From: an uncultured Bacteroidota bacterium
GTDB taxonomy: Bacteria; Bacteroidota; Bacteroidia; Chitinophagales; Chitinophagaceae
Direction: 5' to 3'
Assembly: GCA_946480675.1 (NCBI GenBank)
Contig: CAMLKS010000022.1
Coordinates: 1 to 14,482 of the forward strand
Length of the DNA: 14,482 nt
Positions within the stretch are counted from its first letter, which is position 1; each line of letters starts with the position of its first letter. This document shows, piece by piece, positions 1 to 7,300 of this stretch. The notes beneath the pieces are model-generated. The model saw only the letters and a list, made by a program, of their open reading frames with translations. It did not search any database and was not told the origin of the DNA. Made by a program: the position numbers and the translations under genes.

Positions 1-255
1 CTGGGCTTTGGCTACTACGGTAGCCCGTATAAAAATTCAGCTATCGATGGCAGCAGCATGACCTTCTCCGGTGGTGTAGGCTTCCGTTCAGAAAGCTGGT
101 TTCTCGACCTCGGTTTTGTACATACCCAAACTGAAATGCAGGAGCAACCCTATTATTTCCCAAATATTCCGGGGTACGAAAACGTAACAGTGCCTACAGC
201 TACCATTAAAAGCAGTCTTAATAATGCTGCGCTCACATTAGGCTTCAGGTTCTAA
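1..255 (+). CDS. C-terminal end of an outer-membrane beta-barrel protein (OmpP1/FadL-like), partial
   Basis: The reading frame is open from the first base, so the gene begins outside the window; only the last 84 residues are present. They alternate polar and hydrophobic residues in strand-like runs (for example FSGGVGFRSESWFLDLGFVH) and end in LTLGFRF. A terminal phenylalanine after an amphipathic strand is the usual signal for BAM-dependent insertion of outer-membrane barrels. The closing pattern (a VPTATI-type segment, an Asn pair, then LTLGFRF) resembles the last strands of Bacteroidota OmpP1/FadL/TodX-family proteins, which move hydrophobic compounds across the outer membrane. The family call is from memory of that C-terminal signature; another 8- to 14-stranded barrel remains possible. 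An intrinsic terminator follows 22 bases after the stop, so this is the last gene of its transcript. Confidence 0.65.
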   Translation: MGFGYYGSPYKNSAIDGSSMTFSGGVGFRSESWFLDLGFVHTQTEMQEQPYYFPNIPGYENVTVPTATIKSSLNNAALTLGFRF

Positions 256-277
256 AGAACGATATTTCAATATTATG

Positions 278-313
278 CAAAACTGCCGGGGCTTGCCCGG
301 CAGTTTTGTTTTT
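278..313 (+). terminator. Intrinsic terminator of the outer-membrane barrel gene
   Basis: A perfect 13-bp stem (278-290 with 296-308) closes a 5-base loop, GCTTG, and is followed directly by a T run. The stem is GC-rich in its upper half. It lies 22 bases past the stop codon, a standard rho-independent arrangement. The lower stem also has A residues on its left side, so some activity on the minus strand is possible. Confidence 0.93.
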
Positions 314-392
314 ATGTAGATGATGTAGAAGTTTAGTACAATAACTTTTTTTTAGCCAATCATTCTATAAATGTGAATAGATTTTTTAGTTG

Positions 393-400
393 TATATTTG
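393..400 (+). promoter_or_regulatory. Bacteroidota-type -7 box (TATATTTG) for the terminase-like gene
   Basis: TATATTTG fits the TAnnTTTG consensus known for the primary sigma factor of Bacteroidota. Transcription would start about 5-8 bases downstream, leaving roughly 15-18 bases before the ATG at 423. No clear TTG is seen 17-23 bases upstream, so the -33 half is weak. The box argues against the earlier in-frame ATG at 390, which it overlaps. Confidence 0.5.
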
Positions 401-422
401 CTATAGTAAAACCTATCACCCA

Positions 423-1121
423 ATGAAACAAAGTCATCTCCACTTTGCCAATGCCTATTTGCAGCATGGCGATAAATTCAGAGCTTACAAAGAAGCCTAT
501 CCTAACATTGAAGAAGGCGAGAGCCTGCGCGTAGCTGCTAATCGCCTGTTTCGCCAGTCGCACATACAGCAGTATATAAATGAGGTGGAAGCACCCCTGC
601 GTGCCGAAGCTATGACGCAGGTGCAGCAGGCCGCACAGCAGCGTATTGCCGATGAGGTATGCACGCTGCAGCAAAAGCGGTTGGTACTGGCGCAGATGAT
701 ATTGGGCCACTGGCAGGTGCGCCGCCATGTAAAGCTGAAAGATACCATTGTAGAAGTGGTGGACGACCTGGCGCCGCATGCCGTTTTGCGCGCTATAGAG
801 CTCGATTGCAAGCTGGAATCGGGCAAGTATGCCGCTAAAGATATCAAACCGCAAATTGCAACACCACCACCCGAAAAGCCCGCAATGCCCCGTTACGAAC
901 CACGCGGTTTTGAAAACATCCCCGGTGACGACCCGCTATGGAAAGGGGTAACAATAGTTCCTTCCGCTGCCGTTACAAAAGAAACCGGTTTGATTAAAAT
1001 AGTAGAGGGCGTACCCGTGTACGAAGACCGCCCCGATATCATTCCCTGGAACCCGCCGCGGAATGTTCCGGCAAAACCGGAAACAAACGGAAACAATTTG
1101 CCACCTGCACTTACAGGTTAA
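423..1121 (+). CDS. Terminase small subunit-like protein (orphan)
   Basis: A 232-residue protein. Residues 6-54 (HFANAYLQHGDKFRAYKEAYP, then AANRLFRQSHIQQYINE) resemble the N-terminal DNA-binding helix-turn-helix of phage terminase small subunits, which recognise packaging sites and load the large ATPase/nuclease subunit. Residues 80-136 (a TLQQKR segment, then HAVLRAIELDCKLESGKYA) fit the oligomerisation part of that family. Residues 143-232 are rich in proline and charge and look disordered, an unusual tail. The start at 423 is preferred to the in-frame ATG at 390 because a TATATTTG promoter box lies between them. No large terminase, portal or capsid gene is nearby, so this is not part of a visible prophage. 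It may be a domesticated or stand-alone DNA-binding protein. The family call is fairly safe; a packaging role here is not supported. Confidence 0.72.
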   Translation: MKQSHLHFANAYLQHGDKFRAYKEAYPNIEEGESLRVAANRLFRQSHIQQYINEVEAPLRAEAMTQVQQAAQQRIADEVCTLQQKRLVLAQMILGHWQVRRHVKLKDTIVEVVDDLAPHAVLRAIELDCKLESGKYAAKDIKPQIATPPPEKPAMPRYEPRGFENIPGDDPLWKGVTIVPSAAVTKETGLIKIVEGVPVYEDRPDIIPWNPPRNVPAKPETNGNNLPPALTG

Positions 1122-1197
1122 TGGCATCCGGATAGCGGAAACGCATCACCCCCTTGGCATAAATTTTAGGCATAGTCAATATAGCCACACTCAATGC

Positions 1198-1226
1198 TTG
1201 CAGCCCGTTAAATGCTCGTAGCTTTG
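1198..1226 (+). promoter_or_regulatory. Promoter of the NADH dehydrogenase gene
   Basis: A TTG at 1198-1200 and TAGCTTTG at 1219-1226 are separated by 18 bases, matching the Bacteroidota TTG-N17-23-TAnnTTTG pattern. Transcription would start near 1231, giving a leader of about 30 bases before the ATG at 1263. This decides against the in-frame ATG at 1212, which would lie upstream of the transcript start. Confidence 0.6.
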
Positions 1227-1262
1227 CGGCGCAATCAATGCCCCCACATAAAAATCAACCGT

Positions 1263-2600
1263 ATGAGATCACAAACGACCAACAAGAAGATAGTGATACT
1301 GGGTGGTGGGTTCGCCGGCCTGCAATTGGCCAAGAACATCAGGAATAGTGAATACGAGATCACACTGATAGACCAATACAACTTTCATCAGTTTCAGCCG
1401 CTGTTTTACCAGGTAGCTACGGCCCGCCTCGAGCCGAGTGCCATATCCTTTCCCCTGCGCAAGGTCTTCCAGCGAAAGCACAATGTGCATGTGCGGGTAG
1501 CACGCATAACGGGTATAGATATGGATAACAAGCAGGTGCTGACCGATGATGAAACATTTCATTACGATTACCTGGTAATAGCCACCGGCTGCACTACCAA
1601 TTTCTTTGGTAATAAGAATATAGAGCGCTATGCCTTCCCTATGAAGTCGACCCCCGAAGCTATTACGCTGCGCAATCGCATCCTGCTCAATTTTGAAGAT
1701 GCCATAAACGCATCGCCCGAAGAGCTGGAACGCATTATGAACATTGTAGTAGTGGGTGGCGGCCCTACGGGCGTAGAGCTTTCCGGCTCGCTGGCCGAAA
1801 TGAAAAGAAACGTATTGCCGCGCGATTATCCCGATATGGATTTTTCACGCCTTAATATATACCTGCTGGAAGGCAGCAATGCTACACTGGCAGCCATGAG
1901 CCACGTATCGCAGCGCAAATCGCAGGAATACCTGGAACGCCTGGGCGTAAAGGTTTGGACCAATGCATTGCTTAGCGATTATGATGGCAAGGTAGCCACG
2001 CTGAAAGATGGCCGCACCATTCCTACCCGCAACCTGGTATGGGCGGCAGGGGTAATGGGCAATGTGCCGAAGGGTGTGCCCGAAAGCCTGCTGGTAAGGG
2101 GCAATCGTATTAAGGTGGATGAATACAGCCGCCTCATAGGCAGCGATAGTGTCTTTGCCCTGGGCGATGTGTCTTATATGGAAACGCAGGAATGGCCCAA
2201 AGGCCACCCGCAACTGGCTAATGTTGCCAACAATCAGGCGAAACATTTGGCAACAAATCTCAAGCGTTTGCTGGATGGCGGCGAAATGCGGGCTTTCAGG
2301 TATAAATCGCCCGGCACCATGGCCACAGTAGGTAAGCGTAAAGCTGTAGTCGATCTGCCGTTTATGAGCTTCCAGGGCATGTTTGCGTGGCTCACATGGA
2401 TGTTCCTGCACCTGATGCTGATACTGAATGCGAAGAACAGGCTGTTCACCTTCATCAACTGGGCCATCAGCTACTTTACCAATGATACCACCTTGCGCCT
2501 GATACTCTTACCCACCCGCAAGCAGGTAGAAATGGCAGTGGAGCACCACGAAATAGGTATAGATGCCAATAAGCCAGCAGAAGTTAAGCAGCCTTCGTAG
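1263..2600 (+). CDS. ndh: Type II NADH dehydrogenase (NDH-2), NADH:quinone oxidoreductase
   Basis: A 445-residue FAD flavoprotein that passes electrons from NADH to the membrane quinone pool without pumping protons. The FAD-binding Rossmann motif GGGFAG is at residues 14-19, and NFHQFQPLFYQVAT (40-53) is characteristic of NDH-2. The NADH-binding Rossmann motif GGGPTG is at 165-170, WAAGV at 260-264, and the second FAD contact VFALGDVS at 297-304. GTMATVGKRKAV (351-362) and the hydrophobic C-terminal stretch (about 374-400) fit the membrane-attachment region. Length is normal for the family. The usual quinone-site motif AQxAxQ appears here as ANVANN (319-324), with both glutamines replaced. 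The start at 1263 follows a matching promoter. The 3' end overlaps the converging gene at 2584-3300 by 17 bases. Confidence 0.92.
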   Translation: MRSQTTNKKIVILGGGFAGLQLAKNIRNSEYEITLIDQYNFHQFQPLFYQVATARLEPSAISFPLRKVFQRKHNVHVRVARITGIDMDNKQVLTDDETFHYDYLVIATGCTTNFFGNKNIERYAFPMKSTPEAITLRNRILLNFEDAINASPEELERIMNIVVVGGGPTGVELSGSLAEMKRNVLPRDYPDMDFSRLNIYLLEGSNATLAAMSHVSQRKSQEYLERLGVKVWTNALLSDYDGKVATLKDGRTIPTRNLVWAAGVMGNVPKGVPESLLVRGNRIKVDEYSRLIGSDSVFALGDVSYMETQEWPKGHPQLANVANNQAKHLATNLKRLLDGGEMRAFRYKSPGTMATVGKRKAVVDLPFMSFQGMFAWLTWMFLHLMLILNAKNRLFTFINWAISYFTNDTTLRLILLPTRKQVEMAVEHHEIGIDANKPAEVKQPS

Positions 2601-3300
2601 CTATGTGTTTTACAAGGGCACGCTTGGCTATCGGCAGCAGCGTTTCGTTCAATGGTATGGTTAGCGGGTATTCTATGCTGTACACCGCGGGGTAGGGCAG
2701 GGTGCGTATCTTACGTATGATGTCGCGCTTGATGTTTTCATACGTATTGACGATGTTCTTCTGCCAGCTATCTATATATTCCATACGGATGCCTTTATAG
2801 TTGGCGTCCTTATGTTCAAATAAAGTGATGGTATAGCTGTATGCATGTATCTCGCCGTGGTTGCCGTAGCGCAGCAGCATATAGCCTTCGTTCTTGTATA
2901 GCGGTATAATGCCTACGGGTGCTATCTCCAGTTGTTGTTCCACCAGCTCATAGATGCCCGCACCATTATCCAATGTCCCTTTCATCTGCTCTATGGCATA
3001 TTGGGTAATGCTTTCCAGTTCTTTCATCAGCTCGTCGTCCTGCAGCATCTGCTCATATACCAGTGTCACTTTCTGCATGTCCACATGCGTCAGTTGTCTT
3101 GGAAAGTTGTCTTGCAGGAAACGCTTATTATCCCTGAAGGATACCAGGTTGTTATAGTGGAAAACCACATCGGCCAGTTGGGGGTACAGCTTCGTTTGGT
3201 TGAAGCAGTTGTTCACCTCTTTCAGGTAAGCCAGCAGGCGGTATTTCTGCAGTTCAAAATCAATATACCCTTCTAAAAACCATGTTTCGCTCAGTGTCAT
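2584..3300 (-). CDS. Conserved-looking hypothetical protein, function unknown
   Basis: I do not recognise this 238-residue protein. It has no signal peptide or membrane segment and is probably cytoplasmic. The N-terminal half (residues 1-110) looks mostly helical, with many Gln, Leu and aromatic residues, for example YIDFELQKYRLLAYLKEVNN. The second half (about 115-215) contains strand-like segments such as GYMLLRYG and IHAYSYTITLFEH, followed by basic residues (KRDIIRKIRT, 191-200) and a proline-rich stretch near 201-217. The start at 3300 is chosen over an ATG 87 bases further upstream because the extra residues (Cys/Trp/His-rich) look non-coding and an imperfect promoter box (TATATTTA, 3331-3324) lies between the two. 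It converges with the NADH dehydrogenase gene, sharing 17 bases, with no terminator between. It lies downstream of the OsmC gene on the same strand and may be cotranscribed. Confidence 0.8.
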   Translation of the reverse strand: MTLSETWFLEGYIDFELQKYRLLAYLKEVNNCFNQTKLYPQLADVVFHYNNLVSFRDNKRFLQDNFPRQLTHVDMQKVTLVYEQMLQDDELMKELESITQYAIEQMKGTLDNGAGIYELVEQQLEIAPVGIIPLYKNEGYMLLRYGNHGEIHAYSYTITLFEHKDANYKGIRMEYIDSWQKNIVNTYENIKRDIIRKIRTLPYPAVYSIEYPLTIPLNETLLPIAKRALVKHIATKAA

Positions 3301-3408
3301 AGCCTTTGATCTTTTACTTATTCTAAATATAACAAAACAAAGACAATGCCACAAGCAGTCGTGCCACATATGGCTGTAGAATGACACGTAGAAGAAGATG
3401 TTAAAAAA

Positions 3409-3804
3409 TTAACCCAATGTGGTTTGTATATGTATAGGATGGGTGAGTATCTCGTGTACAGGGCATTTATTAGCTATGGCTAATAGCCGGGCTATTTGAT
3501 GCTCGTCCAGCAGGCCGGTAAGTAATATCCGGCGTGTCATGTTGGTTTCGTTCTTTTCCTTATCGCGCTCTATAGTAATGTGGGCTTTTACCTTATCCAG
3601 CGGCCATTGTTTGCGGTCAGCATACATGCGTAGCGTGATGCAGGTACAAGCCCCAAGCGATGCTGCTAACAGTTCTTCCGGCGCAGGCCCCACATCCTCG
3701 CCACCCGCCGTTTCCGGTTCATCGGAAAAAAGGCTCTTGCCCGTAGGCGTTACGATGTGTGTGATGTAGTGGTCTTTCCCTATCGTCGCTGTTACCTGTT
3801 TCAT
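3409..3804 (-). CDS. OsmC/Ohr-family peroxiredoxin-like protein
   Basis: A 131-residue protein of the OsmC family: small homodimeric enzymes that reduce organic hydroperoxides with a pair of cysteines. The first half carries PAPEELLAASLGACTCITLR (residues 40-59), the family's signature helix with the likely peroxidatic Cys53 in the GAC motif. The second conserved cysteine is Cys114 in NKCPVH (112-117). E43/E44 lie in the conserved stretch before the first cysteine. An additional Cys55 two residues after Cys53 is unusual enough to note. MYADRKQWPLDKV (60-72) is typical of the YhfA/OsmC-like subgroup rather than classical Ohr. The ATG at 3804 gives the normal N-terminus (MKQVTATIGKD). A near-consensus box (TATCTTTA, 3816-3809) lies so close that the mRNA may be nearly leaderless. 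It is divergent from the His-rich gene at 3906. Confidence 0.9.
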   Translation of the reverse strand: MKQVTATIGKDHYITHIVTPTGKSLFSDEPETAGGEDVGPAPEELLAASLGACTCITLRMYADRKQWPLDKVKAHITIERDKEKNETNMTRRILLTGLLDEHQIARLLAIANKCPVHEILTHPIHIQTTLG

Positions 3805-3808
3805 AGCC

Positions 3809-3816
3809 TAAAGATA
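3809..3816 (-). promoter_or_regulatory. Possible -7 box of the OsmC gene (TATCTTTA)
   Basis: On the minus strand TATCTTTA differs from TAnnTTTG only at the last base and ends 4 bases before the ATG. If used, transcription would begin at or next to the start codon. No -33 TTG is seen. This is a weak call, made mainly because the divergent gene shows the same close spacing. Confidence 0.28.
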
Positions 3817-3893
3817 GGCGTGTAAGAATGGATATAAAATAAGAAATTGAAATCTGTAACTTAATAATATAGGAGATAATAAACTATAAAGAC

Positions 3894-3901
3894 TAACTTT
3901 G
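3894..3901 (+). promoter_or_regulatory. -7 box (TAACTTTG) ahead of the metal-efflux cluster
   Basis: TAACTTTG is a full match to TAnnTTTG. It ends only 4 bases before the ATG at 3906, so the transcript would start at or just inside the start codon. Either the mRNA is leaderless or translation begins at the ATG at 3918. No clear TTG is visible 17-23 bases upstream, which would fit a promoter needing an activator. Confidence 0.42.
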
Positions 3902-3905
3902 TGTT

Positions 3906-4289
3906 ATGCCACGGGCTATGGTCATATTGCTGCTTAGTTCGCTCATCTGGGTGCATACCCCGATAGCCCAGCTCTTGAAAGTATATACCCTGGTAGAGCA
4001 CTATCACGAGCATAAAGACGAGAACAAAGACCTGGGTGTATGGGATTTCCTGGCTATGCACTATACACAAGACACTGATGGCCATCCCGGCCACGACAGG
4101 GATATGCAATTGCCCTTTAAGCAATACAGCCATGTGGCATCGTTTGCATTGATATTCTTCGAGCAAGTGCGAGTGGAAATACCACAACAAGCCGCCTACA
4201 CATTGCTGGCGAAACCATTGTCCCGCTACAATGCTCCACACCACGCTGCGGAGGCCCTTTCCAAAATATGGCAGCCGCCCCGCGCCTGA
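3906..4289 (+). CDS. Small His-rich exported protein preceding the CzcA pump
   Basis: A 127-residue protein with ten histidines, several grouped with acidic residues: H32, H34 and H36 in EHYHEHKDENKD, H52, and H60 and H63 in DTDGHPGHDRDMQLPFK. The N-terminal stretch MVILLLSSLIWVHTPIAQ (residues 5-22) resembles a signal peptide or short anchor, so the mature chain is probably periplasmic. I believe small proteins with the VEHYxEHK and DMQLPFK motifs occur beside CusA/CzcA pumps in other Bacteroidota, but I cannot check this. The position immediately upstream of the pump and the metal-ligand-like composition suggest a periplasmic metal-binding or sensing accessory; this is inference. The start could be 3906 or 3918, given the promoter box at 3894-3901. 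No cysteine is present. Confidence 0.75.
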   Translation: MPRAMVILLLSSLIWVHTPIAQLLKVYTLVEHYHEHKDENKDLGVWDFLAMHYTQDTDGHPGHDRDMQLPFKQYSHVASFALIFFEQVRVEIPQQAAYTLLAKPLSRYNAPHHAAEALSKIWQPPRA

Positions 4290-4389
4290 TTTTCTATTCT
4301 GATAATACAGGGCTTTTAGCCACTATCCATTTATAAAATCTTTTACTCGGGTGTATATAAGCGCCCGGTACTGAAAATATGCGATACTT

Positions 4390-7300
4390 ATGCTAAATAA
4401 GATCATTGAGTTTTCTGTGAAGAATAAACTCATTATTATGCTATTCGTGCTGGCATTGATAGGTTATGGCAGCTACGAATTAACCCGGCTGCCCGTAGAT
4501 GCGGTGCCGGATATTACAGATAACCAGGTGCAGGTACTCACCGTAACCCCCGCTCTTGGAGCGCCCGATGTGGAACGCCTTATTACCTTTCCGATAGAGC
4601 AGGCCAATAGTAATATACCCGGCCTTAAGGAAATACGCAGCTTTTCCCGTTTTGGGTTGTCGGTGGTCACAATCGTTTTTAATGATAATGTGGATGTATA
4701 CTGGGCAAGGCAGCAGGTGTCTGAACGGTTGCAACTGATACAGGCCGACCTGCCCCCGGGTATAGGCACGCCTTACCTGGCACCGGTTACCACCGGGCTG
4801 GGAGAAATATACCAGTATGTAGTACGTGCACAGCCGGGTTATGAACATAAGTACGATGCCATGCAGCTGCGTACCATACAAGACTGGATAATACGCCGGC
4901 AGCTATTGGGCGTACCGGGGGTGGCAGATGTAAGCAGCTTTGGTGGTTACCTGAAGCAGTATGAAGTAGCTGTAAATGCATCGAAGCTGGCATCTTATAA
5001 TGTTACCATCAGCGAGGTATTCAGCGCGCTGGAAAAGAACAATAATAACACCGGCGGTGCTTACATAGAAAAAGGACCTACCGTATTGTATATACGAACG
5101 GAAGGCCTGGCTACAAGTATCAGTGATATTGAGAACAGTGTTGTAAAACAATTATCTAATGGTACCCCGGTATTGATAAGGGATGTGGCAGATGTTCATC
5201 TGGGTTCAGCAACACGCTACGGCGCTATGTGCTATAATGATGAAGGCGAAGTAGCAGGGGCCATCGTGATGATGCTGAAAGGCGAAAATAGCGGCAAGGT
5301 AATAAAGGCCATCAAGCAGCGGATAGAGCAGGTACAAAAAACACTGCCCAAAGGCGTAGTGATAGAGCCATTCCTGGACCGTACCAAAATGGTGAATAAT
5401 GCCATAGGCACCGTTGAGAAAAACCTGCTGGAAGGTTCGCTGATAGTGATATTCATATTAGTGCTCTTCCTGGGCAATGTGCGGGCAGGCTTGCTGGTAG
5501 CTTCCATTATCCCGCTTTCTATGCTGTTCGCCATTATTATGATGAACTTGTTTGGCGTAAGCGGCAACTTAATGAGCCTGGGTGCGCTCGATTTTGGTTT
5601 AATAGTAGATGGTGCCGTGATAATAGTAGAAGCTGTGATGCACCGCTTCAGCCATTCCAAACAGTTTAGAGATAAAACCCGCCTCAGCCAGGCAGAAATG
5701 GATACCGAAGTAAAAACATCTGCATCGAACATGATGAATAGTGCTGTTTTCGGGCAAATTATCATACTCATCGTGTACCTGCCTATTTTCACATTGCAGG
5801 GCATTGAGGGTAAGATGTTCCGGCCTATGGCGCAGACGGTGGCCTTTGCACTCCTGGGGGCATTCCTCCTTTCGCTAACGTATATACCCATGATGAGTGC
5901 GTTGGTAATCAGTAAACGCATCAGCCATAAACCCACCTTTTCAGACAGGATGATGGAAAAGCTGGAAACCGTATTTCAAAAGGCACTGGCAAAAGTGTTG
6001 CAGCATACAAAGATGATGATAGCCGCCGCTTTTTCATTGTTTGTTATAGCCGTTATGTTGCTCATGTCACTTGGCGGAGAATTCATACCGCAGTTGGAAG
6101 AAGGCGATTTTGCTGTTGAAACCCGTGTACTGACAGGTAGCAACCTGCATACTACCATTGAAGCTACCCAGAAGGCTGCCGGTATCCTGCTGAATAAATT
6201 TCCTGAAATAGAGAAAGTGGTGACCAAGATAGGCAGCGGCGAAATTCCTACCGACCCCATGCCTATGGAAGCCAGCGATATGATGGTGATACTGAAAGAC
6301 AAAAAAGAATGGACATCTGCCAAAACATTTCCTGAAATGGCGGAGAAGATGAGCACTGCCTTAGAAGAGGTGCCCGGCATTACAGCCGGCTTTCAGTTCC
6401 CGGTACAAATGCGTTTCAACGAATTGATGACAGGGGCGCGACAAGATGTGGTATGCAAAATATTTGGTGAAAACCTGGATACCCTGGCCCATTATGCCAA
6501 TGAATTGGGCAAACTGGCCGGTTCGGTAGAAGGTGCAAAGGATATATACATCGAAACAGTAACCGGGCTGCCGCAGATAATCATAACGCATAACCGCGCC
6601 GCTATTGCGCAATACGGCTTGAGTATAGAGGAAGTGAACCGTGTTGTCAATGCGGCATTTGGCGGACAAAGTGCCGGTATGGTATATGAAGATGAAAAAA
6701 GGTTTGCCCTTGTGGTGCGTTTGGCCGGCAACCAGCGTCAAAGCCTGGCAGACGTACAGAATTTGTTAGTGCCCACACCATTGGGTGCGCAGGTGCCGTT
6801 GAACCAGCTGGCTACGGTTGCTATAAAAGACGGGCCTAACCAGATACAGCGTGAAGATGCAAAACGCAGGATAATGGTGGGCTTCAATGTGCGCGGTAAA
6901 GATGTGCAGACCATTGTAAATGAACTGCAGCAAAAGACAGATAAAATAAAACTGCCGCCCGGCTATTACATCACTTATGGTGGGGCGTTTGAAAACCTTA
7001 TTGAGGCTAAAAAACGTTTGTCTATCGTAGTGCCTTTGGCATTGGGGCTGATATTCCTGATGCTGTATTTCGCATTCCATTCCCTTAAGCATAGCCTTAT
7101 TATTTATACCGCCATCCCCCTATCGGCCATTGGTGGTGCCTTTGCGCTGGCATTGCGGGGTATGCCATTCAGCATCAGTGCGGGCATCGGTTTCATAGCC
7201 TTATTTGGTGTGGCTGTATTGAATGGTATTGTATTGATAGCCGAGTTCCGGCGATTGAAAGCGCAGGGTATTACCGACCCGGCAGAAATTGCGCTGCAGG

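Noticed and set aside
390..422. Upstream ATG for the terminase-like protein
   Set aside because: It would add 11 residues encoded across the predicted promoter box at 393-400; the ATG at 423 fits both the promoter and the family's N-terminus.
360..854. Minus-strand frame of 164 codons opposite the terminase-like gene
   Set aside because: The plus-strand frame has recognisable family motifs and a promoter box; the minus-strand translation has neither.
423..1121. Prophage or mobile element signalled by the terminase-like gene
   Set aside because: No large terminase, portal, integrase, attachment repeats or change in base composition is visible around it.
1845..2411. Minus-strand frame of 188 codons opposite the NADH dehydrogenase gene
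   Set aside because: It overlaps unmistakable NDH-2 coding sequence and shows only low-complexity His/Tyr/Gln-rich translation.
4348..4367. Small hairpin CGGGTG-N8-CGCCCG ahead of the pump gene
   Set aside because: Only six pairs including a G-T, with a loose loop and no T run; not enough to call a terminator or riboswitch.
5232..5936. Long minus-strand open frame (234 codons) inside the pump gene
   Set aside because: It lies wholly opposite a strongly conserved RND coding region, and its translation is serine/isoleucine-rich with no family features. It is a by-product of codon use on the other strand.
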